Shown piece after piece: positions 33,553-45,600 of a stretch of DNA of 64,000 bases. Every line of letters starts with the position of its first letter. The first letter of the stretch is position 1. This DNA comes from Otatea glauca (taxonomy: Eukaryota > Streptophyta > Magnoliopsida > Poales > Poaceae). The position numbers were made by a program, and so were the translations under genes. Under the pieces are notes generated by a model. That model did not search any database, was not told the DNA's origin, and saw only the letters and a list, made by a program, of their open reading frames with translations. The stretch covers positions 26,013,410 through 26,077,409 of the forward strand of contig CM070726.1 in NCBI GenBank assembly GCA_036346275.1, in the 5' to 3' direction.

Positions 33553-36500
33553 CTATTTTGGACCCTAAACGCGAAGCTACGGGCCAACGTCCTGCTATAT
33601 TTGCTACAAGCGCTATAGCTAGTGATAGTGCCACTATATACCTGTAACATCCCGAAAATTTTAAAAATAGGAAAAATAAAAAATTAAGATTTAAAAATGA
33701 AAATAAATATTTTGAATTAAAGTGTGATCATTTCTGAATTTTCTTGGCATTATTGGTTTTTATTGGAATTTTCCTTGGAATTGTGCAATGTGAGAAAAAT
33801 CAAACAAACAGAATTAATGAATGGATAATGGTAAAAAGATAAAAAGGTAAAAATAAAATCTTCAAAAATTGATATTAAAAATCTTAAGCACTCAGGTGAA
33901 TCATTTCCTCTGATAAATAAATTTTAATGCACAGAATGGAGAAATGATAAATGAAAAGACATCTCTTTGACTGAAAACAGTGCCTAGTCAGAATTAATAT
34001 AAACTTTTCGAAACTTATCTGAAGCTTTAAAATTTACCATAATGTACTCAATGCATCAGTTACCCCTGGTAAAAATATTATAAATTAATAATGTCATTTA
34101 AGGCCTTTTAAAATTCAAAAACAGAAACTCTAAAAATATGAAAATTGGAATGTCAGAATTGTTATAAAATAAATATACAAGATATAGACTTTAAATTTCT
34201 ATGGAAGAATTATCAACTCAAATACAACTCTGAAAAAATATTCAAAAATAATTGATATCATTTTCATCATCGAATAAAATAAATTCAGGAAAAGGATTTT
34301 TGGAACAGTCTAAGAAGTCAGAATTTTTATAATTTTTAGGTAGAGTATTTTGACCCAAGATTTTTACTGGAGGTTAAGCATTATCCCTAGACCCCAGTCA
34401 AAGAAGTGGTGAAAATTGTTTTAGCGATTTGAGGGCTCATTTACTGCAAGTACTGAGATGTCTGAACCGAACTTATGTCCTTATCTCGTTCTGTCTCGCT
34501 GACGAGTGGGCCCGCGACTGTGATGACTCCGTTCGCTGCAAGTAACGGGAGACCACCTCAGCCACTGCCCGGTGGACCCTGACCCCACCTGGCATTCTCT
34601 TATTTCCTTCTTCTTTCTTTCTCGCAGCTTCTCTGCTCTCTCCCGAGTCATCCCCTCAGTCTATCGCTCCTTAATTCGAATCATCGCATCAACCACACCG
34701 TCCCTTCTCTGTATTTACCGCGTTCGTCCTTGGCCTCTCCCGCACCTTATCTCCTCGGCGAAAAATCTGCGCCACCTCACCGCCTGAGAACAGAACCGAG
34801 CCGCAACCCTCCTCCTTGCGTTCAAACACTGTATTGTTATCCATTGACGCCTATAAATATTGGTTGAGTGCTGCATTGCGTACCGCATCCTTTAGCCATT
34901 CGCTGAACCGAGCGCCAAAAACCAGAAGCACCCGATTTCTTCGCAATTGCCGCAAACACAAGCACCAGGCCGAAACCCAATCAACCAAAATAGCTAGCCA
35001 TCTTTTAATTCAATTGACATGAAGCATCATTAGGGCTATTAGATCATCTTCCCTAGTTCAATTCTAGCTCCCAATAGCCATAGCACGCCCGCGCCACTGC
35101 TCATCTTCTCCACCTCAGGCCTCATGGCGGCAAGCCATTCCAGTCATCCTTCGACCAAGGTAACCACTAAAACGGATTCTAATCTGCTCATGGATGCTCA
35201 CCCACTTGATAATGAAGCTTAATTTTTACTCATCTTCCTTCTGGTCGAACCGCCGTTTTTGGCATCGCACGAGTTCGGTGGCATGCTACTTCCCATCACC
35301 GCCGGCTGCAACCAAGCTGCCCCCTAGACTCATGGCGGCGCTCTCTTGCTCTCAGTACCGACGACCGCACTTCCCCGTGCCTCCCTCGCCGCCGGTGACT
35401 CAAAACTTGGTAAAACTAATTTCTATGCTTCCTCAGGACCCTAATATTCCTGTATATGTAGAAACATTCCATGTTTATTTAGGTTTAGATTAAGCGATAA
35501 TATGCCCCAATAGCTCAAATAGATGCTTATAAATAGAAAATCCATTTATTTTCACTGTAACTCTAGAACAACTAAAAATGCTTAGCTCAATCTAAACTAA
35601 ACACCTTTAAATAGCCTAAGCTTGCTATGTATAAAAGGTTAATGTATGCATATCTCAAATGAGTGATAGAAGATTAGCATATAGGTGGTTTCTAGATAAA
35701 AGCAAATGAAAAAGAAAGGCTCTTTAGGACCAGATGATCTAATGCAATGAAAATGATTATAATAAGTTATAATTTATACTTAGATATTTAACCATAGTAT
35801 GCTTCTATATGACATCAGTGAACTTAAGGATTTAAATATACCTATAAAATGTCATGATTTGAATATTGAAATCAGGTAAAGTTAATCCCAAAGTATCCAT
35901 AAAGTCAAGCTCATGATAGTTGGCAAAAAGAACTAATTTGGATTGGTTTCATAAAAGACTTCACTCTTTGAATGCATATAAAACATCGCGGCCAAAAGCA
36001 AAATGATGCAAAACCCATTTTAAAACACTGCTAGGGTCATCCCCTACTACTGTCTAAAAAATAGTTCAATAATCTTATAAAGTGCAGTCGCAAACTTAAA
36101 TCGGAAACTGAACCTTTATCGCGTAGAATTTAGAAACAGTTGAGCCTTTTCGACAGCCCGTAGAATATCTCGTCTAAATGCAAATTTTTAGAAGATTAGC
36201 CTAGAAACACTCTTTAGGATATGGACTACCATAATCTAGAAAAATATTCTTATTGCAACTTGCTTTTCATCTGAATCCTGCTAGCGCAATAACCCTAAGC
36301 ATTATGGTCGTTAAAGCCCTTTATGACACAAGAATTATTGTGTAACCATGTGTATGCAGCTAGTAGCCTTATATTGTAGATCCCAATAAGTATAAATCAC
36401 CTCGCATGCAAGACATATAAGTCTAAGTACTGATCTTACATTACATCTTACTAATCTGATTCCATACAACGTAAACCTTAATGTCATATAAGCTATTTTA

Positions 36501-38960
36501 GTAATCAATAACACATCTCTTCCAAGTCATAAAATTTATGAAATCAGCTTAAGAATGTTCTATCCTATTCAGAAGAAATAATCTCTTTTCATCATGCTTT
36601 GCATATAAATCTTAGTAGCAAAATAACCTTAAGTATTATGATTTCTGGACTTCATAATATGAACAAACAAACTTGGTAATAATGAAGAAATCTGTAGCTA
36701 AAATATTGGTATCACCAGAACCTTCTTAAGCCATGGATATGAAATCTAGTAGCCTAAAAACTAGCAGACCTAACTACTAATGCGAAAGCATTTAAGGTAG
36801 ACTGCTATTCATTCATAGCATGCAACTTAATGATCTAATGTGTTAATTCTATTAATCCAAATAATTTTAGCATCTAGAATTCAAAAATCAAGAATAAATA
36901 ATCTATAATGAAAATCGTGCATCGCTCAACTTGAAAACTATTAGCGATATGAATACTTAATCAACTGAACATGAGGATATGGAATCATTCTATTCAAACC
37001 CTAAAATATTCTTATTTTCTTTAGTGTGTCTTTATTTGGTTTTCTGTCTGTTTTTTTTACCCTTATTAAAGTTTGTTATTTGCTATATTTGCATTGAATG
37101 ACGTGTAGAACCCGACGTCATCAATTCCGTCGTCGACTACGTCAGCTGAGACTTCGACTTCGCCGTAAGCAATAAATAAGCAAGGCAAGCACCCCCTTTT
37201 ATCATATTGATCCCAGTATTTAATTTTCAATTTGTTTATCAAATTGTTTCATGCATGTGCTTATATTCTATAAATTTGCTATTTTGTGGTACTGGTAGAT
37301 ATACCTGTTGTCTCATGGAACTTCCTTAATAAGTATTGACATGTGAACCTTGATAACCATGGATTAAGGATAGACATTACTTAATGTTATCATGGGTATA
37401 TGCGATTACATATTTATCCATGCTTAGCCATGCTTTAGAACCAACGATGTAAATGATCAGATCAAAATTGTTTCTTGAGAAATGGAAAATGTTGGATATG
37501 ACACTGTTGGTTACTGGTATTTTGATTAAAAACCCAAAATCTAAACTATGTTTTTGACGCGGGTGATTATTGTCAATAGCCGGTTGTGCAGAGGGAAATG
37601 CACGTAGTGTAGGGTGAAGTATCGCCCGGGTCAGATTAAGGACCGAACAATGGGACGCTATTGATCCAAGAAATCCGTACAACCACGAGGGCTGGTATGG
37701 GACAGCCTTAACTTATTAAGTTATTTAGATATGGCTTTGCACATTGGTAGGCGGGAGCTAGCAGAAGCATTCCGTTCAGGTCTGCTTGTGAGGGGCTTCC
37801 ACACCTCGGTGTGGGTAAATACATACCGGTGCAACGGTGTACGCCTTGCCATGAACAGAAATGGTGTGTTGGGGTATTGCGTGAAAGGAACCATATCTTG
37901 GGTGAGTGTTTCTATTTATATGGCGAGGGCTTAACGTCCCGGGCTAGTTCAAAGCCATGTCTAGGTAATGTAACAGTTATGTATGATCTCTCTGCGGCAC
38001 ACCAAAGGAAGTGTGCTAATAGCTTGCACAAAGAGCTGATCATTCCTTGTGGGGAAAGCTATACAACTCTGCAGAGTATGAATCTAATCGATTAGCTGTG
38101 TCCACGGTCAAGGACACTTGGTGAAGTCATTCAATGTTAGATTTTTGGTATTTTATAAAAATGGGTTTTGGTTTGAAACTTGTTTAGCAACTGTCACTTT
38201 ATGTCAAAGGACCGACATTGTTGGACTTCATGATTGGATTATTCGTTGCTCGCGAAGGACTGTGAGTATTACTTATGCTTTACTTATTTCTTATCAGTTA
38301 AACTTGCTCTTACAAATTCTGTTTGCAAATGACAACTTGATTTACAAATTCAATATTGCTTTATGCAAATTAACCGTAGAAGCCTTTCCTTTGAAATGGC
38401 CTACATATGTTATAGGTTTTGCTAAAGTCTTGCGGAGTACGTAAAGTACTCACCCTTGCTTAATATGTTGTTTTAGGTGGAAAAGTTAGCGAAGCTTCGA
38501 AGATATCTTTCCGTCTTTTGCTGCTATATACTCTGAATTGTAAGATTGCTTTGTATAATAGTTTTCGCTTTAATAATATTATGTATGGTTATGATTCCAA
38601 TTGTTGTAAATGTGCGTACTAGCTAAAGATCATGGGACTAGTACAAAATGCACATAGATTCTCATTTTTGCATTTATACGAAAATGGGGGTCGTTACAAT
38701 ACCGTAGCTTGTAGCTAGTGATAGCTACTACATAGGTACCCACGGGGCAAAGCGTTGTGCCCCTTTTGAAATCCAACACTACTAGAAGTGCTAAATGCAT
38801 CTCTTTATAAGGCTGAACTATGAGAAAACCTAGTAGGATACACCATCTCACCCATTTTTAATAATCCAACATTTATATCTCTTAATGATTAAGTATTTGT
38901 TGTATGACTCAGCAAACACATAATAAAATATTAACATAACCATTTATCACATTCATGTCA
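33553..38960. repeat. interspersed repeat copy X2, split by solo LTR D
   Basis: CGCGAAGCTACGGGCCAACG...GCGCTATAGCTAGTGATAG (33570-33628) and the continuation after the LTR (38699 on, ATGAGAAAACCTAGTAGGATA, TTTAATAATCCAACATTTAT) match X1 at 25465-25975. The break falls exactly at the LTR D insertion site, which dates LTR D as the later event. Confidence 0.6.
33643..38698 (+). repeat. solo LTR D, perfect TSD
   Basis: It starts TGTAACATCCCG and ends GGGGTCGTTACA, with ATACC on both sides (33638-33642 and 38699-38703). At about 5.06 kb it is longer than C or E because of an AT-rich stretch at about 35480-37080 that the others lack. It shares the GC-rich section (34430-35410), the CGTGTAG...AAGGCAAGC block (37111-37190), the CACACCAAAGGAAGTGTG block (37998-38015) and the terminal hairpin GAGTAC-gtaaa-GTACTC (38435-38451). 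It has no gag or pol. Confidence 0.85.
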
Positions 38961-39090
38961 TTAATCAACTTTGGGTGAGTCCACGACTCAATAACATAAC
39001 CATTTATCATATTTAGCTCATTAATCATCTTTGGGGTGAGTCCACGACTCAATAACATAATCATTTATCACATTCATCTCATTAAATCAC
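38934..39090. repeat. tandem repeat, period about 60 bp, 2.6 copies
   Basis: Units contain CATTTATCACATTCATGTCATT, GGGTGAGTCCACGACTCAAT and AACATAACC; copies begin near 38941, 39001 and 39062. The function is unknown. Confidence 0.75.
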
Positions 39091-39256
39091 TTTTTATCAT
39101 TAGCAATGTAATGCAAATGTCTATATGCTCATATGCTCATCACATAGCATATACTGATATCGCTGAGTGCACACCTGTCGATGTCGTACCCTCTCATATA
39201 CTCCATCCTGTGTAGGTGCCTACCAAGGTTGGTCTTTTATGCCTACACCAAGTAGG

Positions 39257-39981
39257 TCATAAAGGCCCACACTTGTTAACTCTTCCATAAATGCATATAT
39301 ATAAATGACATGAGTTATTAATGCGTACATCATCTCCATTATTAGCCTGAGCGGGAGCCTTCATCTCTCCATAGCTGTTCTTAGACTTCTCCTCGATATA
39401 AATAGTAGTGGCGAGTTCTCCAATTGTTAGCTTCTTCTTTAAATATCGACGGGCTATGACAAAGTCATGCCATGAAGAAGGCAACTTAGCTAGGATGACA
39501 TTCACCTGAAAACCTTATGGAAGAACACACTCATATTGACCTAAGTCACGTACAAGGAGCTGCAGTTCATGGATTTGTTCCATGATGGATTTGCCTTCAA
39601 CCATTTAGTTATTCAGGTATTTTGCCATGATAAAGGTCTCATTTACATTGTCGCTCTCAGCATACTTCTCATTGAGTTCTTCCTAGATTTTTTGTACCTC
39701 CGTGAAATTCACATACACGTTGCATAGCCTGTTAGATAGGATGGCTAAGATGAAGGCCAACGCAAAATTGTTGGCCTTTTCCCAATTGGCCCTCCTCACC
39801 ATTTGGCGGGATAATTCGGCCTCGTCGGTAACATCTTCCCCCAGAGGGGCAGGCATCTCTTCTTTGATGACTCAGAATAATCCAAGTTTGATCAATCAGA
39901 GCTTCACCCTAGCCTACCAGTGTTTAAAGCTAGCCCCTTCAAACACTTCTAACTTGATCGCGTCTAAGGACACTGATGCCA
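39257..39981 (-). pseudogene. orphan Ty1/copia-type gag fragment
   Basis: From an ATG at 39981 (MASVSLDAIKLEVFEGASF) the minus strand reads an UBN2-like gag: KANNFALAFILAILSNRL, EELNEKYAESDNVNETFI, MEQIHELQLLVRDLGQYEC, and VNVILAKLPSSWHDF near 39490 followed by KKLTIGELATTIYIEEKSK. In-frame stops occur (for example after KHW, near VKL and near KYLNN). No zinc knuckle, protease, integrase or reverse transcriptase follows to the left. LTRs were not identified. Confidence 0.65.
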
Positions 39982-41750
39982 TTGAAGCTATAATTGGATT
40001 TCTATATTGTTGAATAAAATGTGATATTAAGAGCAAATATTTCAAATTAATCCCAAAAAACAATTATATGATAATTACACAATTCAAAGCTTGCAAAATC
40101 AACATAATTAAAAGAATAAAGCAATTCATATTTTTTATGTTGACTTGGCATTGAATCATGTCTACTTTACATATTAGTGAATAATTGAATGATAGAGTGC
40201 TCTCAGGTGTCGGACTGCTGACGGTTAGACCTTCACCCTCCTCACCACAAGGTGTAGGGCTGCTAGAGACTAATCTCTTACCTCCACTACACCAAGGTCA
40301 AATAATCAAATTGAACTAAACAAATAAGGCCTTGAACTCTCACCTTCCTAATCATGCACCATAAAGTATTTACTATCCTAATGATAATATTATGAATAGT
40401 TCGGCCAGCAAATTCCTTAACAACCGAACAAACAATACTATGAACAGAGCAATCAATGTATACTCAACAGTAATCAAATGAGCATCAAAATAATTACTAA
40501 ATATGATGATCAAGCAAAAAGATAGTCAACTAATACTTTCTAGCATTAACAGGAAGCAAAACTACTGGTTCAAGGCCTAATTCACAACTTTAATTGTTTT
40601 AGCTCATAAACAGACCCATTGCATCATTGAGCATTCAACTAGGCAGCAATAATGTGAGAGTAATTCATAGAATACTCACAAAGGAAGAAGCACTCAAAGC
40701 TTGTTCAGATGACAGAGCAAGGCACGACGAATAGTCACTGCCCAGAAATCCAATTGCCACCATATGTGCCATGGTCAAGATGGCCTAGATGCCAAAGATA
40801 CAATGCACTCTCCACACAAGTGACACACCAAGTGCAGAGGTGGGCCTTTCGGATTCAAGCACCTAGAGCAAGCATAAGAGCACGGCACAAGACATATTAA
40901 GCACAAGCCAAACCTAAAAGCTAACAGTACCGAGATCAAGCACAAGAGAACGATGCAAGGAGGATCGGATCACTCCACAGCCTAGAGTACACAGCATTGA
41001 GGTCAGGCATAAGAACACGGCACAAGGAAGAGGATTCCTCAATCCCAGGACTCAGCCCTAGGGATCACACCTCAGGAAGCTCTACAGTTGCTGGTGACTC
41101 ACCGGCCGGCAAGAAAACCGAAAGCAAAAGGGAAGTCGAGGATGAATGAAGGCTAAATTTTTTTTACTTTGGAGACGATCCAAAGGGCATAGATATAGGG
41201 GATAAACCAGAGCCGAGCCCATTGCTACCGATTCATCCACAAGAAATAGCTGTACCTGAAATCCGAAAGACCAGCGCATGAATCGCTAGTGCCATTGGCC
41301 ATGCGAACACCTCAGCTCCTCCCTTTTACCGGATGCCCTAGTAGGCCGGCCGAATTGCCCATGAGACATAACGGGCCAGCCCGAAAAGCAATACTCCAAT
41401 TACAAAATTTCAGCCAAGTTTCACTACAGTTCTATTATTTGCACAAAATAGTAAAAAAATTTTGGGGTGTCATTAACAAGTTAATTTGATGTTAATTTCC
41501 CTACTAAAAATAAATATATTCCTTTGCTGATGGTTATTAATAAATCATGCAAAGTGATAATCAAATTAAAAATCATCACGTCAATGATCTTTTCTGTGTC
41601 TTGTGTGGGTAACCTTAATATGTGTCAGTATGTCATTTTATGTTATGTGATTGTGTAGTAGCGAAATGTTTTGGGCAGAATATTTTAAGAAGTTTTAATA
41701 AATACATTTGTATGATCACCAGTAAGGCACAGGGGCCTACTATCCTAAAT
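39982..41750. other. spacer, possibly leader or LTR of the copia-like remnant; no gene seen
   Basis: By position, sequence right of the gag fragment could hold its 5' leader and LTR, but I find no primer-binding site or TG...CA pair. A GC-richer stretch at 40700-41400 has only short open frames. Confidence 0.35.
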
Positions 41751-41769
41751 CACTACTACACAAAAGCTC

Positions 41770-42110
41770 ATCACAGACGGTTCACAAAACACATCACAAA
41801 CGATTTTGTGAATTGTCTGTACTGAAGTGTCAGTGATGACAATTGGTGATCATAGACGGTTTTGCAACTGTCAGTAAAAAAATTCATTCCAGAAGGTTCT
41901 AGTTTGGAACTGTTTGTGATGAGCCGCACATCCCAAATGGTTCCAAACTAGAACCGTTTGTGATGAGCCCCACATCACAGATGGTTCTAGTTTGGAACAG
42001 TTTGGGATGACTGCCTCACCATAGACAGTTCTAAATTGGAACCATATGTGATGTGGGGCTCATCACAGATGGTTCTAGTTTAAAACCGTATGTGATGTTG
42101 ATTTTCCATT
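41770..42110. repeat. subterminal repeat array, CACTA 2 left end
   Basis: Alternating CACAGACGGTTC, AACCGTTTGTGATGAG and GATGGTTCTAGTTT words in both orientations follow the terminal repeat. The same words recur at the right end. Confidence 0.8.
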
Positions 42111-42639
42111 TTTTAATAATTTTAATTTATTGGCTAGCCTCAGGAAATTCTAGCCATGCCCTCTGAAAAAAATACAGTACAAAGCATCACCAAGCATTAT
42201 TATGACATACAATTCAGAAATGAGATCGGATCTCATATGAAAATACGACGCATCCATTATATAAATGAACTCTGGTCGCACAATAAAATTTACAATGAAT
42301 CCATTTGAGAAATCAACTCATATATACAAAAACCAATTGAATTGAGAGCTAGAAATGACAAATTCACAACACAAGGTTTACAAAATAATCCAAATAGTAT
42401 CTAACAAATTCACAACTCATCAGGCGAGTTTGAGTGGTATTCGCCTTTTGGATTAATGACCTCACGCATCAAGAAGGCGCAGAGTTGTCGTCGGATACCT
42501 AGGAGGTTAGCCTATTCCAACGCAGATTCAACACATTGCCAAGCCTGTCGATGGGAAGAGTAAAGTCTTGCGTGTATATAAATTTGTAGGTGGAAACAAT
42601 TTTTGCAAGATTGACAAACCTCTATAACGTTGGTCTCCT
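42111..42639. other. 3' flank of CACTA 2 second gene
   Basis: AT-rich to 42420, then weakly coding-like on the minus strand up to the protease Cys exon. I cannot place the stop codon of the gene. Confidence 0.4.
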
Positions 42640-45600
42640 TTGAACCAATGAGGAGTTGCATGTTGTGGCAAGCGTAGAATCCACATAGGTTAGTCGCCTT
42701 TTGGCTGTTGGTGGCACTGCCAAAATATAATAGGTTAATTAGTTCGAAAGGTATTATTATGAAGTGTGAAGGATTATTATGTACTAGCGCAGACCGAAAA
42801 CTTACAAATATGCTTCAGCATCGCTTGGTTCTTCCTGTGTGGACCTCCACAAGCTTTGTAGACACCGAACGACGTGTTAAGTAAATCTCTGATAGGCTTC
42901 AAGTCGTGCGTGCCGCCCTTTTTGGAATCAAGGTAAATTATGTGGTTCCGTCTTGGTATAATTACAAGTAGAACCCAGTGATATCTGCACAGGTATGTCG
43001 CCATGATCATTTAATGTTGGGACCCGAATATGCAAATTGGGACCCTCTGTGTATACTGCACTAGTCCAGGATCATGCTAGTGCACACATGCTCAATGTCG
43101 GTAAATATCACAATCATACACAACAGAAATATTATCAAAGACGTCATATATTAAATCATACTAGTTGAATGACCTTAAGGTCAACTTACATGACTATGCC
43201 TCGCAAGGCTGAATAACAAATTAGACTGCAGCGGAATGAAAACGTAGATAAACCCCTTAGTATACCACAGGCAACTGACAAGGCTCGCCCCTAAATATTC
43301 GTCTCCTCCTAGTACTCCTCCTCCAGCACTGATGTAGGCTCCTCAACTGGAGATGTTGTTGTCAAGGGTGAGTACTTAAAGCACTCAACAAGTTGTGCAC
43401 AGAATGCAATTCTAACATAACTATATACAAGACTTCTTCCAAAGAAAAGGCTAACAGGGCTATTTTGTAGTAAAGCAGCATTTTAAAACAAGTACAATAA
43501 ATAGATTGTAAAGACAGACAAATAAATAACAGTAATAGATAGATTCAGCATTTCTCAAATAAACTAAGTTTCCAATCCTAAGTCAAGTTTCCAAACCACC
43601 AAATGGCAACCTGCCATCCATCCCAAGTTTCCATTTAATTAAACTAACCATTAACTGTAATTCACGAGCATTGCTCAATACCGCGAGCACGGCTATTCGA
43701 ATAGATTTACACTCTGCATAGGTTATGCCCTTTACCCACATGACATGATCGTCTCTTGGTGCCTTCTAGATTAACACACTTCCTTTGGTGTGTCAGCGGA
43801 GAGATCATGACAAAGCCTTTACAATGCTCTAGCTTAACCCGGTACTACCCGCTAAGGTTTCAACACTGGTGGGGCTGGTTACCACATCCTTAGAATGATC
43901 GAAGTAAGACTTCCACATACCCTTTACCTTTCGACCCACCTTGGCATACTCGCCCCTTGCCACTTGCCCCAATCTAAATGATTACCACCCCAGTTGATTA
44001 CCAATTGCACCATGTGCCATCAATAATTCAATATCGTTGCGTGGCATGACTCCCACTACAACTCAATCTCATTGTGTGACCTCACATGACACACAAGTTC
44101 ATAACATTATTACATATTCCATTAGTCAACATTAATTATCGATGATTCAAGTACATGTGATGACGTGGCAAGGCTAAGCAACTATGATGTTCTAACCTTC
44201 CCATGTTGATTTCAATACCAACCAACTATAGTAAACCAATTAGGGTGACAATAGATCATTGCATAAAAATGACAAGGTATGGTATAGATCAAATTGGTAG
44301 ATTAGTTAAGTCCCAATTTAATTTGAAACAATTGTATACACGAAATAATATGCAATAAGGTAAAACAATATAGCAATTTTATAAACATGGGTTCAACATG
44401 ATCAAAGCACAACTTGCCTTGGCAAAGGTTCTGGTCTTGCTCTGGAACTTGCTCTTGAGTTGACGGACCCTCCTCCAAAGCATCGCAAAACTCAACGTCT
44501 ACGCGAATTGAGAGAGAAAACTAAATAAATACCAAAATAGAGAGCAAATGAAATCTAAAAATCAAATAAAATTCATCAATAAATATATCTCAATTTTAAA
44601 AAATTTAGAAATTTGAATCACCTCAATCGGAGCTCGTATGAGGAAGAACGGGCTCGAAGAAGAATCAAAATTTCCAAAAATCAGAAAATTAAAAATCAAA
44701 TAATAAACCAAATTATTTTTAAACTGAAAAATCGCTTTATTGCGTCAGCATGATGTCAGGGTGATGTCAGCATTGGCTCGGCCAATGCGAAGCTGACACG
44801 TGGCGCAGTCATGGACTTGGTCATGGGACTCCTCTGGTCCATCACGGACGCAGTCCACGGCGCTTCGGTTTTTGCGTGCCACGCGTCTGCACGCCATTGG
44901 TTCACATATCGGCGCTATCTGGACCGTGCATTGAGATCCAATGGCCATGAGATGATCTAGCGCGGTGAGCCACAGAAGCGTCCATGCGTCGCGCATCTAA
45001 CAGTTAGACTTTAGATCTAACAGGCGAAAGCGAGCGCGAGTCCACGGCGATGGCACGGTGAAGCTTCTCATCGGTGACGAAGAAGACGACTCGTACGGCA
45101 GCGAATCAGCGGTCCTCTCACTATGAGACTTGGTAGATCTGGAAGCTCTCGGTTCATCAATCACTCTGGTACCCGTGAAGTCGTAGGAGTCTTGCCGTCA
45201 TCGAAGATCTAGGCAAAAAACCATCGCGTTGCTTCTTCCTCCTCCGGCGAGTTCGTCCTATCGCTACACGGCATCTTGGGTGATGATTCTTGGGGCAATT
45301 GGAGCGCAAGGTCACGACGACTCTCAGGATGGTAACCACGTGGCTTAAATAGCCTCGACGTCTGCATACCGGCCGAGAAGATAAACCGACACGGCGAAGT
45401 TTCCTATTCCGATACGGCGACGGCGCTCCGAGTCCTTTGCAAACACGACGATCCACAACCGTTCGATGGCGATCCAACGGTCAGAATCAACTCCTAACGC
45501 GCCATGATCCTAATGGATTGCAACGAACTAACAGATGAGATCGGATAAGATCTGATCCACCCCGATCTAATCTGCGCCTCCCGATCTCGATCTAACTTGC

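Noticed and set aside
33643..38698. Complete LTR retrotransposon rather than solo LTR D
   Set aside because: No second LTR, primer-binding site, polypurine tract, gag or pol inside the 5 kb; the target duplication brackets one LTR-like unit.
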